Below, in pieces: positions 1 through 12,147 of a stretch of DNA of 64,000 nt. Location of the stretch: positions 1,040,177 to 1,104,176 of the forward strand of contig MNCI01008279.1 in assembly GCA_015680685.1 (NCBI GenBank), read 5' to 3'. Source of the DNA: Gnetum montanum. Taxonomy: Eukaryota > Streptophyta > Gnetopsida > Gnetales > Gnetaceae. The notes under the pieces are model-generated. The model worked only from the letters and a program-made list of their open reading frames with translations. It was not told the origin of the DNA and made no database searches. Made by a program: the position numbers and the translations under genes. Numbering within the stretch: the stretch's first letter is position 1; the number at the start of each line of letters is the position of its first letter.

Positions 1-1984
1 TTAAAGAAGTTAGGAGTAATATAGAATCCCCCATAGGAGAATTCTAGAGAAATTAATTCTATTACAAAAATATTAAAGAGAAAAAAATTAGATCCACTGA
101 AGAAACATCATATCTATACCTAGGCATTGTAGAGTGAGTATAGCACATTGAGGTATTAAGTAAGTATATTTTATACTATATCATTAGCTAACATGCTATA
201 TTTATTTTCATGCACTATATATTTATTATTTTTAATATCCTTATTATAATGAAATAAAAGATAAAGGATCATCACCTATGTGATCTCTCAATGTTCATTA
301 TGCAAGTCACATTTGGAAGGATTGGTGAAGCCTCAACACTTATCCTCTAAGTGGGGTTCAAGAGGATTGTTGGATGAGCAAAAATATACATGTTACAAAA
401 AATAGGTAGTTTACTATCACTTTAAATGAATCCTTGCTAAATTTCAAGTGTGGGATTCTATGAAGCATTCTAAACTCTAAATGAGCCACTTGTAAACTGT
501 AAGTGTCTATGAAGAAATATAATGAATGCCTTGAAGTATGAAGCAAGCTAGAGCTAACCATTTGAAGACAATCTCAATGTAGAAAAATGGCCAAACCAAT
601 AACAAATGAATATGAGAAAATATCCCATACCTAGAAATGTTTTAAAAAAATAGAAAAAACCCAAAGCAATAATGCTACTAGGAAAAAAATAATTAGAAAA
701 CTTTTTTTTTTTGGGAAAAACCTTAAATATAAAATTTATTTTTGACATAGCTCAAAAATTTGCAAACCAAAATTACAACAAAACACATGCATATCAGAAA
801 CACCATGATATCTCATGATTACAAATGGTTAGAAGACTTCATATATAATGAAGAGAAAATGTAATAATTTGAATCTTTCAATTTGTACAATTCAAAAATA
901 TCTTTTTTAAAAATTATACAACATTTTGTGCTTTATAAATGTGATTTTCATATAAGTTAATGGCTCTAATAAATACTTTTGTATAATTTTTCTTTTAATC
1001 TTCTTATTATTCTTTTCTTAATCTTATTTTTATACCATTATCAATTTCATATTGTATTATAACTTTTATTTGAAGTAGCCATGGCCTTTTATCCTTGCTT
1101 CTATTTCATCACTATTCATACTTTTATTTCTTACCATGTTCATGTATAGTAGACAAAATATACTAAAAAATTATTAGATGTAGAAGTAATGTCTAACCCA
1201 ATGCAATGGACACCAAGAACACACAAAAGTGAAAAATTAATGTAAAAGATAAGAAGAAGATTATATTTATAGTCAAACAGGTTTTTATTGAACACATTTG
1301 ATGAAATACATTATATTCTATCTTAAATTTAAAATAATATACCTAAGCATAGTAAGATATATATTGCTCTATTTTTAGGTATTGGATTCAAAAAAATAGT
1401 TTGAATCCATGCATCAAATGAATCCAAGTTTTGGAAGTAAGAAATGGAGGATTCATGATTCAAGGTAGGAACATGAATTAAAATATAATAAAATTTTTAA
1501 TTATAAAATTAAAATTGAAATAAGAACTTTATTATGTCCATAGACCCATAATATCTATTGGATAGATTTAAATTTTAATAAAAAATAAATATAGACTCTA
1601 CAAATTAACTAAGAACCAATGGGGCATCAAAAACAAATCATATAAGTTGTTTGTTGTAATATTATAATGTTGTCTCAAATGGGTAGTCATAGTATAAAAG
1701 AGAAACACATGTAACTCATCTTCAAGGGTTCCTAGCTTATACAACATACATATGTGTTCTTCTCAAGGGAGTCAACTCTATCTTTTACTTTTAATTTTAA
1801 AACGATATAAACTTAAGTAATGTTTGCAGATAGCGATTTTAATACTTGATTGGAATAAGAACTAAGAGATAGCGAGCCTCTTCATCTAGTTTATTAGATA
1901 TAATGTGATGTAAATAAAATTATTTCTTGCCTTCTATATTAGAGCAACTTTTTGTTAAAACCTTTTGCTTTTCTAGCTAGCAAT
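1..1984. other. AT-rich intergenic DNA, no gene recognised
   Basis: Very AT-rich sequence with homopolymer runs (for example a T run near 700-711). The open frames here are short, low-complexity and carry no recognisable domain. The left part could be the 3' end of the LINE relic that follows, but no clear poly(A) end or target duplication was found. Confidence 0.6.
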
Positions 1985-2820
1985 TATATTTAGGATTTTG
2001 CTACAAGCCCCACTAAGAGATATTCCATTTTCTTAACCAATAGATTCCCTTAAAATACTAACAATAGTCTCTTGAATCCTCAAAATCTACTTTAGATAAT
2101 TTCTCTTTCCTTGAAATATGCAATCTATATGTGTATGTAATAAATTGGCATAAGGCTTATGCTTCTAAAGCTGATAAAACACATTCACATAATAACATTG
2201 AGTAAGTTATTTGCATATGCACCTTTAACTCATTTAGAAGAAATTTTTTATTCACTCATACCTTTCCAAAGTTTAGCATTGAGTCTACATCCATAAATAA
2301 CACATCCATATAATATAGTAGGATAGATGATAGTATAAATTTTTTTTTTCTAACATTCCAAGCCTAGAGTCATAAATTTGTGTACTTGTTTTTGAAAGTA
2401 TACAAAGCCTTGAAACTTTCTACTACTTTTTCTTTAATATACACCACACACATGTAATTGTTCATATAAATAAAATCAAATATTTAAAAGAATCTACTAT
2501 TTGCACATTGGTACCTTAAAATAAAAGTGATAACAATTATTTCTTATACCCTAGATCATCAATTTGTATTTATCCACATTCACTTGTAGACTAGATGAGT
2601 GACAATAATTTTCGAAAATTTGCAACATATTTTGTGTACCTTCTACAATGGTGGAGGTCAAGATAGCATCATTTGTATATAAATGAAGGTTAACTACTTG
2701 TAATCCTATTTTGATTACATAACTATATTGCCCATTACATGACTATTCCTACATTTCATTAATAAAGATATCAAAGAGAGTTGAAGAAAGTGAACAACTT
2801 TGCTTAACTTCAATTTTTCT
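1985..2820 (-). pseudogene. LINE-type (non-LTR) reverse transcriptase relic
   Basis: Translating the minus strand piecewise gives the middle and thumb of a non-LTR retrotransposon reverse transcriptase. In order: a segment like the 'PLSPTLFNIFINE' block (here SSTLFDIFINEM, about 2760-2800); the catalytic box reading YTND where YADD is expected (2668-2679); a following stretch TIVEGTQNMLQIFENY; then a VDSFKYL-like piece; and the LINE-typical PTILYGC motif (about 2298-2325). Several stops and frameshifts interrupt it, and the first catalytic Asp is Asn-shifted, so it is dead. Endonuclease and ORF1 were not seen; 5' truncation is typical of LINE copies. Family assignment rests on the motif order, not on a search. 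Confidence 0.72.
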
Positions 2821-4689
2821 CTAGAATTGAAATTTCTTCTTTGAATTATTTTTTTCAATGTAAAATAAGATTCTCTATATTAAAGGCATATGTAACATCT
2901 TAATTAATGTAATGTACATGATTATTTTTCTTTTTATTTTCTATTTTAAATTAATTAAAATCATCTTTGAATTTAAAATTAATTTGTTAGTACACATGAA
3001 GGATCTAATGTGTTTCTATTCACACCCCCATTTTGGATACATACAGTAAGCAAAAATTTCCTAAGATTTGTGAATTCTTGGCACATAGGTTTGAATTATA
3101 CCATATATAGGATACCATCATTATCAAAGTTAGTAAAATACTAAAAGTTCATTCCTTTATTTTATAAATTATATAAACTCATCATAGGATTCCACGGTAC
3201 TATGTTACACTATGTTTGTGCAATTAGACATTATTGGAATTCATGGGGATGCATAGCTAGTTGAGTTACTTTGATGATATATTTTCTTAGATGTTATAAT
3301 GTTATACATATAATTATGATTTATCATGACTATGCACATTAATCTTACTAGATTTATAGTATGTTATTGGTGGTTGGCATAAAGTAAGGATGGTGGGGGA
3401 AAGATTGAGCACTAATAAGTATGATCTCAATCTATGTCAAATTATGCATTGTGATTAGGAATCAGTGTTTGATAGATTATGTTATGGTTTTATAATGATT
3501 ATCATGTTATGCATTTTTTAGTCATATTAGTAATTAGTAAGTATTTTGAAGTGTCTATGTTCTTATGATTATGCTATGGATGAGTTATGATGTTGGTAGG
3601 AATGATCAACACTTTCTTTGGATACCCCTTTAGTGGGTTATGGAGTGTGGATCCCTTAGCATTATTTGGAATAGGAAAACAGAAACTAAATCTTAGAAAA
3701 AGAAAACCATAATAAAAGTGATTTATATTTTTTATAATTAAAGCATAATTTACTCTACATCCTTCCCTTTTTTATTATGTTTGTATGTCCTAATTTTAGA
3801 AATTATTCTTCTTTATTGTTCCTCCTTATTTCTCAATTGATTTCCATGATGTTTGAAACATTAAGGTGTTGATGCTAGATAGAATACGTTTTATTAACTT
3901 TGATTTGGATTTTGGTGAATCTAGAATTTTGCTAGGGGCATTTTTATGTCTTGGTTTTCAAATTTTAGTTTTCAGTAGATTTTAGATTTTAGGTGGTTAT
4001 CTTTATCTATATTCTATTCCTAGATTTGTGATCTCAATTAATGATCATGGATTACTATTGGCAAGATAAATGTGGACTTAGTTACATGTTATGATGAATG
4101 TGGACTTTTGTATGATGCATGATTGTTTTGGTTTTTATGGATTATTATAGTAATTATTCATATCAAGTTTTCATGAGTATTGGCTTCTGATGGATTGTCA
4201 AGAAATGCAAAGATTTATTAGTTTGTCTTAGAAGAATCATGAATGTGACATATATATTGGTGTATGTTTGGTTGCAGTCTAGTCATAGCTAAGTCATGTT
4301 GGAATTTTAGGTAAGTTGCATGTCATGATAGAGTCTTACCTTGGAATTTTATGAAATTTGGAATTCCATGTGGTTGTAACCAAGTTATGGCTAATCACAG
4401 TATGTAGCATGAGGAGCTATTAGTCATAGAAGGATTGTACCATGGTCATCATGAAGTTTTTGTTTCTATTTTAATATGAAGTATAAGTCATGATTAGTCA
4501 TAACTTCATGATGGCTTAACTTTAGTATATAGTTTAGGTGGATTTCAAGGTAGCTAGGATTTACAATAGAGTTTCAATGAGAAAATAACCAAGGACATAA
4601 TGTGAGCATGAGCTATGCTAGGATGACAACAAGTTCAAGAGGAATAAAAAATACATCATTCTTGAAGTTAGTGATATTTGATTAGTGTA
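2821..4689. other. AT-rich DNA, nothing recognised
   Basis: About 1.9 kb of AT-rich sequence between the LINE relic and the copia element. I see no domain, structural RNA or clear repeat in it. It is the left flank of the copia insertion and ends in the 5-bp target copy atgag. Confidence 0.5.
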
Positions 4690-4694
4690 ATGAG

Positions 4695-5606
4695 TGTGGA
4701 CATTTTGGTGTATCAAAACGTTAAGAAAAATGAAGACAAAGGTTTTGTGGTTGTAGGACCAAGATGAGATGACAAGGAATGCACTAACGAAGAACAAAGG
4801 AGAAAGTCATCCACAAGGTCTCAAGGTCTCATCGACAAAGAAAAGCTCAAAGGAAGAGAATTCAAAGAACATGGACAAAAAAAGATGTCATCATTAATGC
4901 ATGTGGAAATGCAAGATTATAAAATTATGAATTCATTGTGTAAAGGAAGGTTTAAGAAAGACATCTCTAACAAATATTAGACATCTTGACAGAATTGGAG
5001 GATGCATAGGCAAAGACATCTTCAAGAAACAATAGATATCTTTCCTCAAGAAAAGACGTCTTCCACTAGGCAAAGATATCTTCAAAAAATGTAGGTCAAT
5101 TTTAGAAAGATTTCTTTTGTCAGACAAAGATGTCTTCTAGAATGGAGATTTCAAAAAGACATCTTTCCTAGACAAAGATGTCTTCCTATAATAGAATGTA
5201 AATACAGAAAGATGTCTTAGGCATAAAGAAAACATCTTCCATGACTATTAACTATTGTTAGCTAGCCACTGCATGAGTTTCTAGATGAATATGAAAACAT
5301 CATAACTATAAGTAGACATCATATGCATTGGGAGAAGTACAAGCTCTTGTATAGTCATTATCTAATCATTTTTCAATCATTGTAATCATTGTTTGTCTTC
5401 ATTGTATTATCATTTTTCCATTGTAAAGTGTGTTGTACCTCAAAGTACAAGGATCAAAAAACTATGCGTTTAGACTATCAAAGTTGGTGAACCACATTAA
5501 ATTTGGTGTGTGTGCTCTGTCAAAAGAATTTCAATTTGGGAAACTTATTCACACCTTGCCTAAACCCCCCCACCCCACCCCACTTTTCTAAGTTTAATGA
5601 TCTACA
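4695..5606 (+). repeat. 5' LTR of the copia-type element
   Basis: This 912-bp direct repeat matches 8924-10146 through most of its length. Shared blocks include the start, the tcaaggtctcat region, the ATGTCTT motif array and the end aatttcaatttgg...aatgatc. It lacks about 310 bp present in the 3' copy (near 9705-10045). A TATA-like ctataagtaga lies near 5306. The degenerate ttggtac just after the LTR (about 5620) may be a remnant of the tRNA-Met primer site, but the match is weak. Confidence 0.85.
4953..5242. repeat. Cluster of about 12 AAGATGTCTT / AAGACATCTT motifs
   Basis: Within 290 bp of the LTR, variants of a 10-bp motif occur about 12 times, spaced roughly 20-40 bp and in both orientations (AAGATGTCTT and its complement AAGACATCTT). 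The 3' LTR has the matching cluster at about 9205-9490. The motif lies upstream of the TATA-like sequence, so it is in the presumed U3 promoter region. Confidence 0.8.
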
Positions 5607-5661
5607 AGTGAGATTAGAGATTGGTACTCTTCTTTGTCATCATCAACTTCAAGAGTGAACA

Positions 5662-7166
5662 ATGGAGGGTACATCTTACACAAAGCCACTTATGTTTGAT
5701 AGATTCAAATTTGCTTATTGGAAAGCTAAAATGCAAGGGTTCTTTGAATCCATGGAGTTTGAAGTGTGGGAGTTAATCCCTGAAGGCTACACTCTATCTA
5801 TCGATAGCTCCACTAGCATTGTCAAGCTTTGCAACAAATGGACACAAGAGAAAAAGGATAATTTCATGTTTTATTTAAAAGAAAAAAATTATTTATATTG
5901 TGCATTTAATAAATATGAATTTAAGAGAGTAGAAGGATATAAAATGGTCAAAGAGATTTGGAGGACTTTAGAAGCTAATTATGAAGGAACATCTATTGTT
6001 AAGCAATCAAAATTGTTAGTTTTACAAAGTGAATATGATAAACTCAAAGTGAGAGAAGGTAAGAAAATAAAAGATTATTTCTCTAGAGCTAATGATCTTT
6101 TTGTAGCTATTATAGTAATAGGTAAATATTTTTCTAAAAGAGATGTCATCATCAAAATGATTAGAACTCTACAATTGGAGTTTAGATCAAAGGTCATGGC
6201 TATGGAGGAGATCAGAAATTTCTAAACCTTAAAATTTGAAGAGCTTCAAAGTGCTCTCATTGCTTATAAAATAAATCTCATAAGTGAAGGAGCAATCCAA
6301 GAAATACCTATTTCTCTAAAGGCTACCTCCAAGGAGAAGGAGTTCAATGAACATGATGAGTGTAGCAAAGAAAAGATTGCCCTTCTCTCAAGGAAGTTGC
6401 AATGATAGCAAACAAGAAGAAACATAGGGGCATCACAACAAAGACCTAATCTACTCAAAGGTAGAGAAAGAGGTTGAAATGTTTTAAATTCTAACTTAGA
6501 TTTACATTCCATAGAATGTTGGGTTTATGGAGGAAGAGGCCATATGGCCTTTGAATGTCCTAGTGATCTTAGTGATAGTAAGATATAGCCAAAGAATAGA
6601 TCCAATGATGAGAAACCAAAAAAAAAAACTTTTATACAGGTTGGGATGATGGTGAGTAAAGTGAAGAAGAAGCATGCAATTCTTCCAAAAATTCACACCT
6701 CATATGCATGGTGCTTGTAGATGAAAATTCCTTACATGGCTAAACAAGATGATTAGTTTGATGAAAGGTATAGTAATTTTAAAGAAGAAAATATTATTTT
6801 ACATAATTTTATTAGGAAGGTAAATAAATTTTAATTTCTAAGTTGGATGCTATTCATGCTAAAGTAAAAGAAGAGATCTCAAACATAAAAGCTAAAATTC
6901 AACAACTAACCTCTTTTAATAAGGATTGTAGTAAGGTGCAAGAAGAGGAGACTATTAAAAAACAACCAAATAATTTAAAGGAAGCCACACATGAAAATTC
7001 AAGATCAAGTGTAGACATGTTTGATAATTTTGATCATAAAGATAATACTTTATTTATTTGTAAAAATTATAGTTGTAAGAAAACTCTTAACTATACTCAT
7101 GATGATCAAAATGAGATTAACACTTGGTCTTGTCAAAAAGCTTTGGTAAGGAAATTATGTAGGTAA
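5662..7166 (+). pseudogene. gag: Copia-type Gag (UBN2-like) with zinc knuckle, disrupted
   Basis: Frame 5662-6225 (187 codons) opens with the layout of the plant copia gag-polypeptide/UBN2 family. It has an N-terminal LMFDRFKFAYWKAKMQGFFE segment, an LYCAFN..EFKRV block, and a helical part ending near KVMAMEEI. After a stop at 6223-6225 the same frame continues to a CCHC zinc knuckle at 6517-6558, spaced C-x2-x-x4-H-x4-C. Its second Cys codon reads tat (Tyr), which would break zinc binding. A second frame, 6843-7166, holds a lysine- and glutamate-rich, coiled-coil-like tail. Gag packages element RNA into cytoplasmic particles. No pol frame follows. Confidence 0.75.
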
Positions 7167-8910
7167 CAATAAGTGAGAATGAAGAGAGGTGGAGAATTGA
7201 AAAATGATGTAATAAGTGATCAAAAGTTTTATCATAAAGAGAATGAACAAATAGAGACATCACATATACAATCTAATGAAAGAGAACCAAAGGATGAGGA
7301 GGTACTTCATGATAGGGAACCTCATCTCAAATTCTATTAATCTTCTCTTCTCCCTTGCAAGCAAGGTATGTCAAGGTAAGCTTCCATATCTTTGCTTACT
7401 AGTTAATAAGATTGGTATTTGAAGTCCAAAATTATTTTTGTCTTAAAAAATGATGGAATAATTGTTTAGATCATCTTTTACATTCATTTTTGAGCTTGAT
7501 ATAATTGGTTCTATGAAAATATGTATGTAGCACTTATTTTGATTTCCTTTGGATCAATATCTTATTGGTTTTTGTCATGTTTTCAATACTTATTGTGATG
7601 ATATGATTCTAAGCTCATAGCCTTTGGGATATTTTTTTTCTATTTATGAGGTAACATAAGCCTTTGAAAAATCCTATCAATATTACTAATTAGAGACCTT
7701 AGTCTCCACATTTGAGCTTAATGTTGACCTATAGTTGTAGTGGTTTTTTTTATTTACAACATTTATATACTAATAGCCCAAGATAATTAGCACATGTGTA
7801 GGGGGAGCCTATTCCCCATTATCCATCACCATCTTGAAGATCATCAATGTAGGGGGATTCTTTGGATACTTCAACCAAGAGACACTAAAATAGAAAAATA
7901 TTCCAAAATGAGCAAGATAAGGACATCAAAAGGTATTTTTCTTTTGAGTGAATGGTTGTGTTGAATTTTTGTTTCTAATATCCTTTGGCATGATTATAAT
8001 TTTTTTTTTTTGAAAAATGGTTGTGTTTGTGGCATTTCCTTGTACAAAAAGCAAAATATGCATGTCTCTCTTATGGCTTCCATATCATTGTGTTGATGTT
8101 TTCCAAATTTCTAGTTGAATATAAAGATACAAGTTCTAATGAGAAATTTGTTTCAATTAGATAGGTTGGTTGATCTATATTTGATATTTAGCATCAAATT
8201 ATGTGTTGTTGGTCCTTTATTGGATTAGTTTTAGATTCTTGTTTGTATCATCAACCCACCTATTCAATATTCAAGCATTTCCTAAGGTAAGAAGTACCTA
8301 TATTTTTATGAAAGAATGCAAATAGTGATATTATTCCTTACAAAAAATAAACAAGAACATGATCATTTTGATTATGGGAAAATATCTATGATTTTGATTG
8401 AAACATCCTTTGAGTAGTTTATCATGAGATGTAATTTAAGAATTTTAAAATATGGCATGACTAGTTTCACATTGTGAAGTTGTATTGCGATATTCTCCTT
8501 ATCATATAAGATATGCCATTATATTTTGGTGATGTTTTTTATAAAGGATGAAGAATATTTGAATATTAAAAGAACCATGCACTACTAATGATTAATTGAT
8601 TTAGAGATAGGTTACTTAATCTTCAAGGTTATACTTCACTTCAAGCTTTAAGTTTGAATATCACTTGGAAGGCTTGGATTGGCTCTTAACAAATTCAAGG
8701 CAACTTGTCTTGGAAATTTGCGCTAACAAATGTGTGCTTTTTAATTGATCTTCTTACTTAGCTAAATGTTTTTTTTGGATTATGAAATTATGCATACTCT
8801 TTAACCATTTTATGTGCCTTATCCTTTTTACTACTATTAAAAAAGGGGAAGAGTAGTATGGTTATATTTGTATGATCATTAACCCATTTTATCAAGTTTT
8901 GAACATCACT
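7167..8910 (+). other. Non-coding interior of the copia-type element
   Basis: About 1.7 kb between the Gag tail and the purine tract, with no pol motif in any frame. G-rich purine runs (gtaggggga near 7800 and 7851) resemble the sequences that flank the 3' end of many plant copia elements. The pol region has been lost or was never present in this subfamily. Confidence 0.6.
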
Positions 8911-8923
8911 AAAAGGGGAAGAT
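8911..8923 (+). other. Polypurine tract of the copia-type element
   Basis: The sequence aaaaggggaagat abuts the TGTGGAC start of the 3' LTR. In LTR elements such a tract resists RNase H and primes plus-strand DNA. Confidence 0.85.
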
Positions 8924-10146
8924 TGTGGACGTTTTGGTGTGTCAAAATGTTAGGAAAAATGGAAACAAAGGTTGTATGTATGGTTGTGTCGTTGTTGTGG
9001 TTGTAGGATCAAGATGAGATGGTGAGGAACGCATTGATGGAGATAAAAGGATAGAGTCATCCACAAGGTCTCAAGGTCTCATCCACAAAAGGAAAGATAA
9101 AAGGAAGAGAATTCAAAGAATGTGGACAAGTAAAGTTGTCATCATTAATGCATGTAGAAATGCAAGATTATGAAATGATGAATTCATCATGCAAAGGAAG
9201 GTTGAAGAAAGATGTCTTTGAGAAACAGTAGATGTCTTGGCAGAATTGGAGAATGCATAGACAAAGAAGTCTTTAAGAAACAATAGACATCTTTCCTTAG
9301 ATAAAGATGTCTTACACTAGGCAAAGATGTCTTCATAGAATGTAGGCTAGTTTTAGAAAGACATCTCTCATCAAACAAAGACATCTTCGAGAATGGAGAT
9401 TTCAAAAAGACATCTTTCTTGGACAAAGATGTCTTCCTAAAATAGAAGGAAAATATATAATGACAGCTTAGGCATGAAGAAGACATCTTCCATGATTGTT
9501 AGATATTGCTAGCTTGCCATTGCATGAGTTCCAAGATGAATTTGGAAACATGGTATCTATAAGAAGACATCATATGCATTGGAAAAAGTGAAAGCTCTTG
9601 TACAATCATTGTCTACTCATTTGTCAATCATTGTTTTTCTTCATTGTATTATTCTTTTTCCATTGTAAAGTGTGTTGTACCTCAAAGTACAAGGCTCAGT
9701 AAACTAGGTTGCATTCATACCTTGTAATTGTTGTTCTCTTATTGCCTTGCATGGTTGATGTGCTTCTTGTGAGAAGGCATCTTGATTGAGGTTGTCAAGA
9801 TCCTATGGGATTGAGTGGTTGGTGTTATGACATAACACTCCTCAGTGGAGATCAAGATTGTAGAGGTTGTGAAAACTTGAAAACCACATTCCAAGCCTAA
9901 TGGAACTGTGTGGGGTTGAGTGGTTAGTGTAACATTACAACACTTCTAAGTGGGGCTTGAATATTATATAGGATGTGAACCCTTCAAACCACATTTAAGA
10001 GAAACAACATTTGGAGGTGTGCTTGTGATCTACCCTCCAAGTGTGGACTACCAAATTTGAGAAACCATGTTGCATTTGGTGTTTGTGCTTTCTCCAAAGA
10101 ATTTCAATTTGGGGAACTTCCCCCCTTCTAAGTTCAATGATCCACA
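8924..10146 (+). repeat. 3' LTR of the copia-type element
   Basis: This 1,223-bp repeat is homologous to 4695-5606 but has an extra block of about 310 bp near 9705-10045, containing a partly repeated phrase about 'ttgagtggttggtgt...acattacaacact'. Either the 5' copy lost this block or the 3' copy gained it. The target copy atgag follows at 10147-10151. Confidence 0.85.
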
Positions 10147-10151
10147 ATGAG

Positions 10152-12147
10152 CCTCAAGAAGGATTATGAAGATGTTTGTCTTGGGTTATGTAAGCCATGT
10201 ATAGGTAATATTATTATGTATGTAAAAGTATTATTTAGTGTGCATTTATGCATATCAAATGTCATGGACTTGGTAGCCATCATATATGTTTATATTAGTT
10301 GACTATGTAAGTGGAATAACTTTGTGTGGTGTGTAATATGATTATGATGATGGTATGTAGGGTGGAACCTATAGCACTAGTTAGATAGGGTTATTAGATG
10401 ATTATGATATTTCATACTTGAGATATTCTATATGTCTTAAATATGATGTATTATGCTTATGTACCAATATTATCTGTATGTGTGAGAGTGGATCCAACAT
10501 GAGGATGTGGACTAGTTGATGATGAGACACCTTACAAAAGCTGGATAAATCCCCATTATGATACTTTAGTAAGGCTTTCATCTTAGTCCTTATACTAAGA
10601 GTAGGAGAGTATAAGAAGGCCCTATGATTGGTACAAGATCTTGGAACATATGAAAATTCATAATTATATCCTCCAAAAAGTAATGATTTGTGGTTACAAA
10701 TGAGGCAACATGCATTAGCACCTGTACTAGAATAAGTAATGAAAACTAATGAAATAATTGCAAGTACTAATTATGTCAATGATATTATGGTTTATACTAA
10801 GTATTGATATATCACTTGTTACTAGGGCTATGTGCTTGTATGCATGCATGTAAATTGTAATCCCTTTGAATACTAGTTTCCAAGGAAATATTTAATGTTC
10901 TTGATGTGATTTGCATTGTGGTTCATGATTTATTGAAGAAAAAATTAATAGGGAATATGATATATGCTTTTTTAAGATGAGAATTGTGAATTGGTGATCC
11001 CTTGAAGTACTAGTTATTAAGGGTCTACATTATATGTTGATAGCACTATTTATGCATATTGGAAATTTTGTATGTATTAGTGCCTTGGTTATGTATGACT
11101 ATAGAGGTATCCTATAATTAATTATCTAATCTTATTAATGTATGTTTCTATCATGATAGACACTGCATGATATTGAATAGTTATACTGATAGTTATCTAT
11201 TAGGTTCATAATGTTATGAGCTTGATACTATCATTAATGGCACAAATATGACTTGGCTATGTGATGTGATATGATATTATTACTATGGAATTAGATCTAC
11301 TAATCCTATTATAGGTAGCTTAGCATATTCCACCTCTCATCCAACATAGCATCTTGATTTGCATCTATAGGGGGCATGCAAAGGCTTCTACTTAGTCTTG
11401 TACTAACTCATTTTTTATGTAGGTAATGGATCTAGGAGCTTAAGAGACAAATAGTCTTGAGGGAATTAATGAATGTTTTGGTTTTATATTTCTATTTTCT
11501 ATTACATGTGTTAGTAAGAGATATGGATAGCTTTGCTAGTGGTGTTAACTTGGATAGCCCTTGAACTATGGATTTTTATACAAGGTATGTATGATGTACA
11601 TATTAATAGAATAGGTGTTGGACATATTGATTGATATATTATGATGTTTTGTTCATGATGATTATACAATTTAGGATAGTAGGCATGATAGATTTATGTT
11701 TGATATAGTCTTCTAGTTTATGCTTATATATGCATTAATTTGGTGTGTGTTTATACCATGCCTATAGTTGATGTGATTTTTATGAGTGATTTATGATTTT
11801 CTATTATGATGTTCGACCTACTTTCTTAATAGACATAATGAAATTGTGTTGATGTGCTAGTTTATGATTCCTTGCTAAGCTAGGCTTTTGTTAGACCTAC
11901 AAGGTACTATGTATTAGTATTAGAGTAGGTTACTCTAATTGATATAGGATGTTGTGGTACTTACCTTTATGATTGTAAGTGTTAGTGATCTTAGAAAGAT
12001 AAAGATCACCATAATAATAAGACTCAAGTATCTCTAAGTACATAGGTAAATACAGTAGTAGTTAGTCATGCATAACTACTAAACATAGAGGCTAGTGATG
12101 ATCAAATGGACTTGGCTAGAAAAATGATGTAGTTGCTCTAGTAGTAT
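10152..12147. other. AT-rich DNA, nothing recognised
   Basis: About 2 kb of AT-rich sequence between the copia element and the chromovirus relic. It may hold the leader or LTR of the following chromovirus relic, but I could not find a matching second LTR. No coding signal was seen. Confidence 0.5.

Larger units (their letters stand above)
4695..10146 (+). mobile_element. Gag-only copia-type LTR retrotransposon, complete ends
   Basis: The element is bounded by two long direct repeats that begin TGTGGAC and end ccaca/ctaca. A 5-bp target duplication, atgag, lies immediately outside both ends (4690-4694 and 10147-10151). A purine tract aaaaggggaagat (8911-8923) directly precedes the 3' LTR, as expected for the plus-strand primer. 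The 3.3-kb interior codes for a copia-type Gag but shows no protease, integrase, reverse transcriptase or RNase H, so this is a non-autonomous derivative that would need enzymes from elsewhere. Divergence of the LTRs and stops in gag show that it is old. Confidence 0.88.

Noticed and set aside
9187-9486. Minus-strand frame with a repeated KTSL/KDVFL-type peptide pattern
   Set aside because: The peptide repeat is produced by the AAGATGTCTT motif array in the 3' LTR; the matching region in the 5' LTR (4933-5127) shows the same pattern. It is not a gene.
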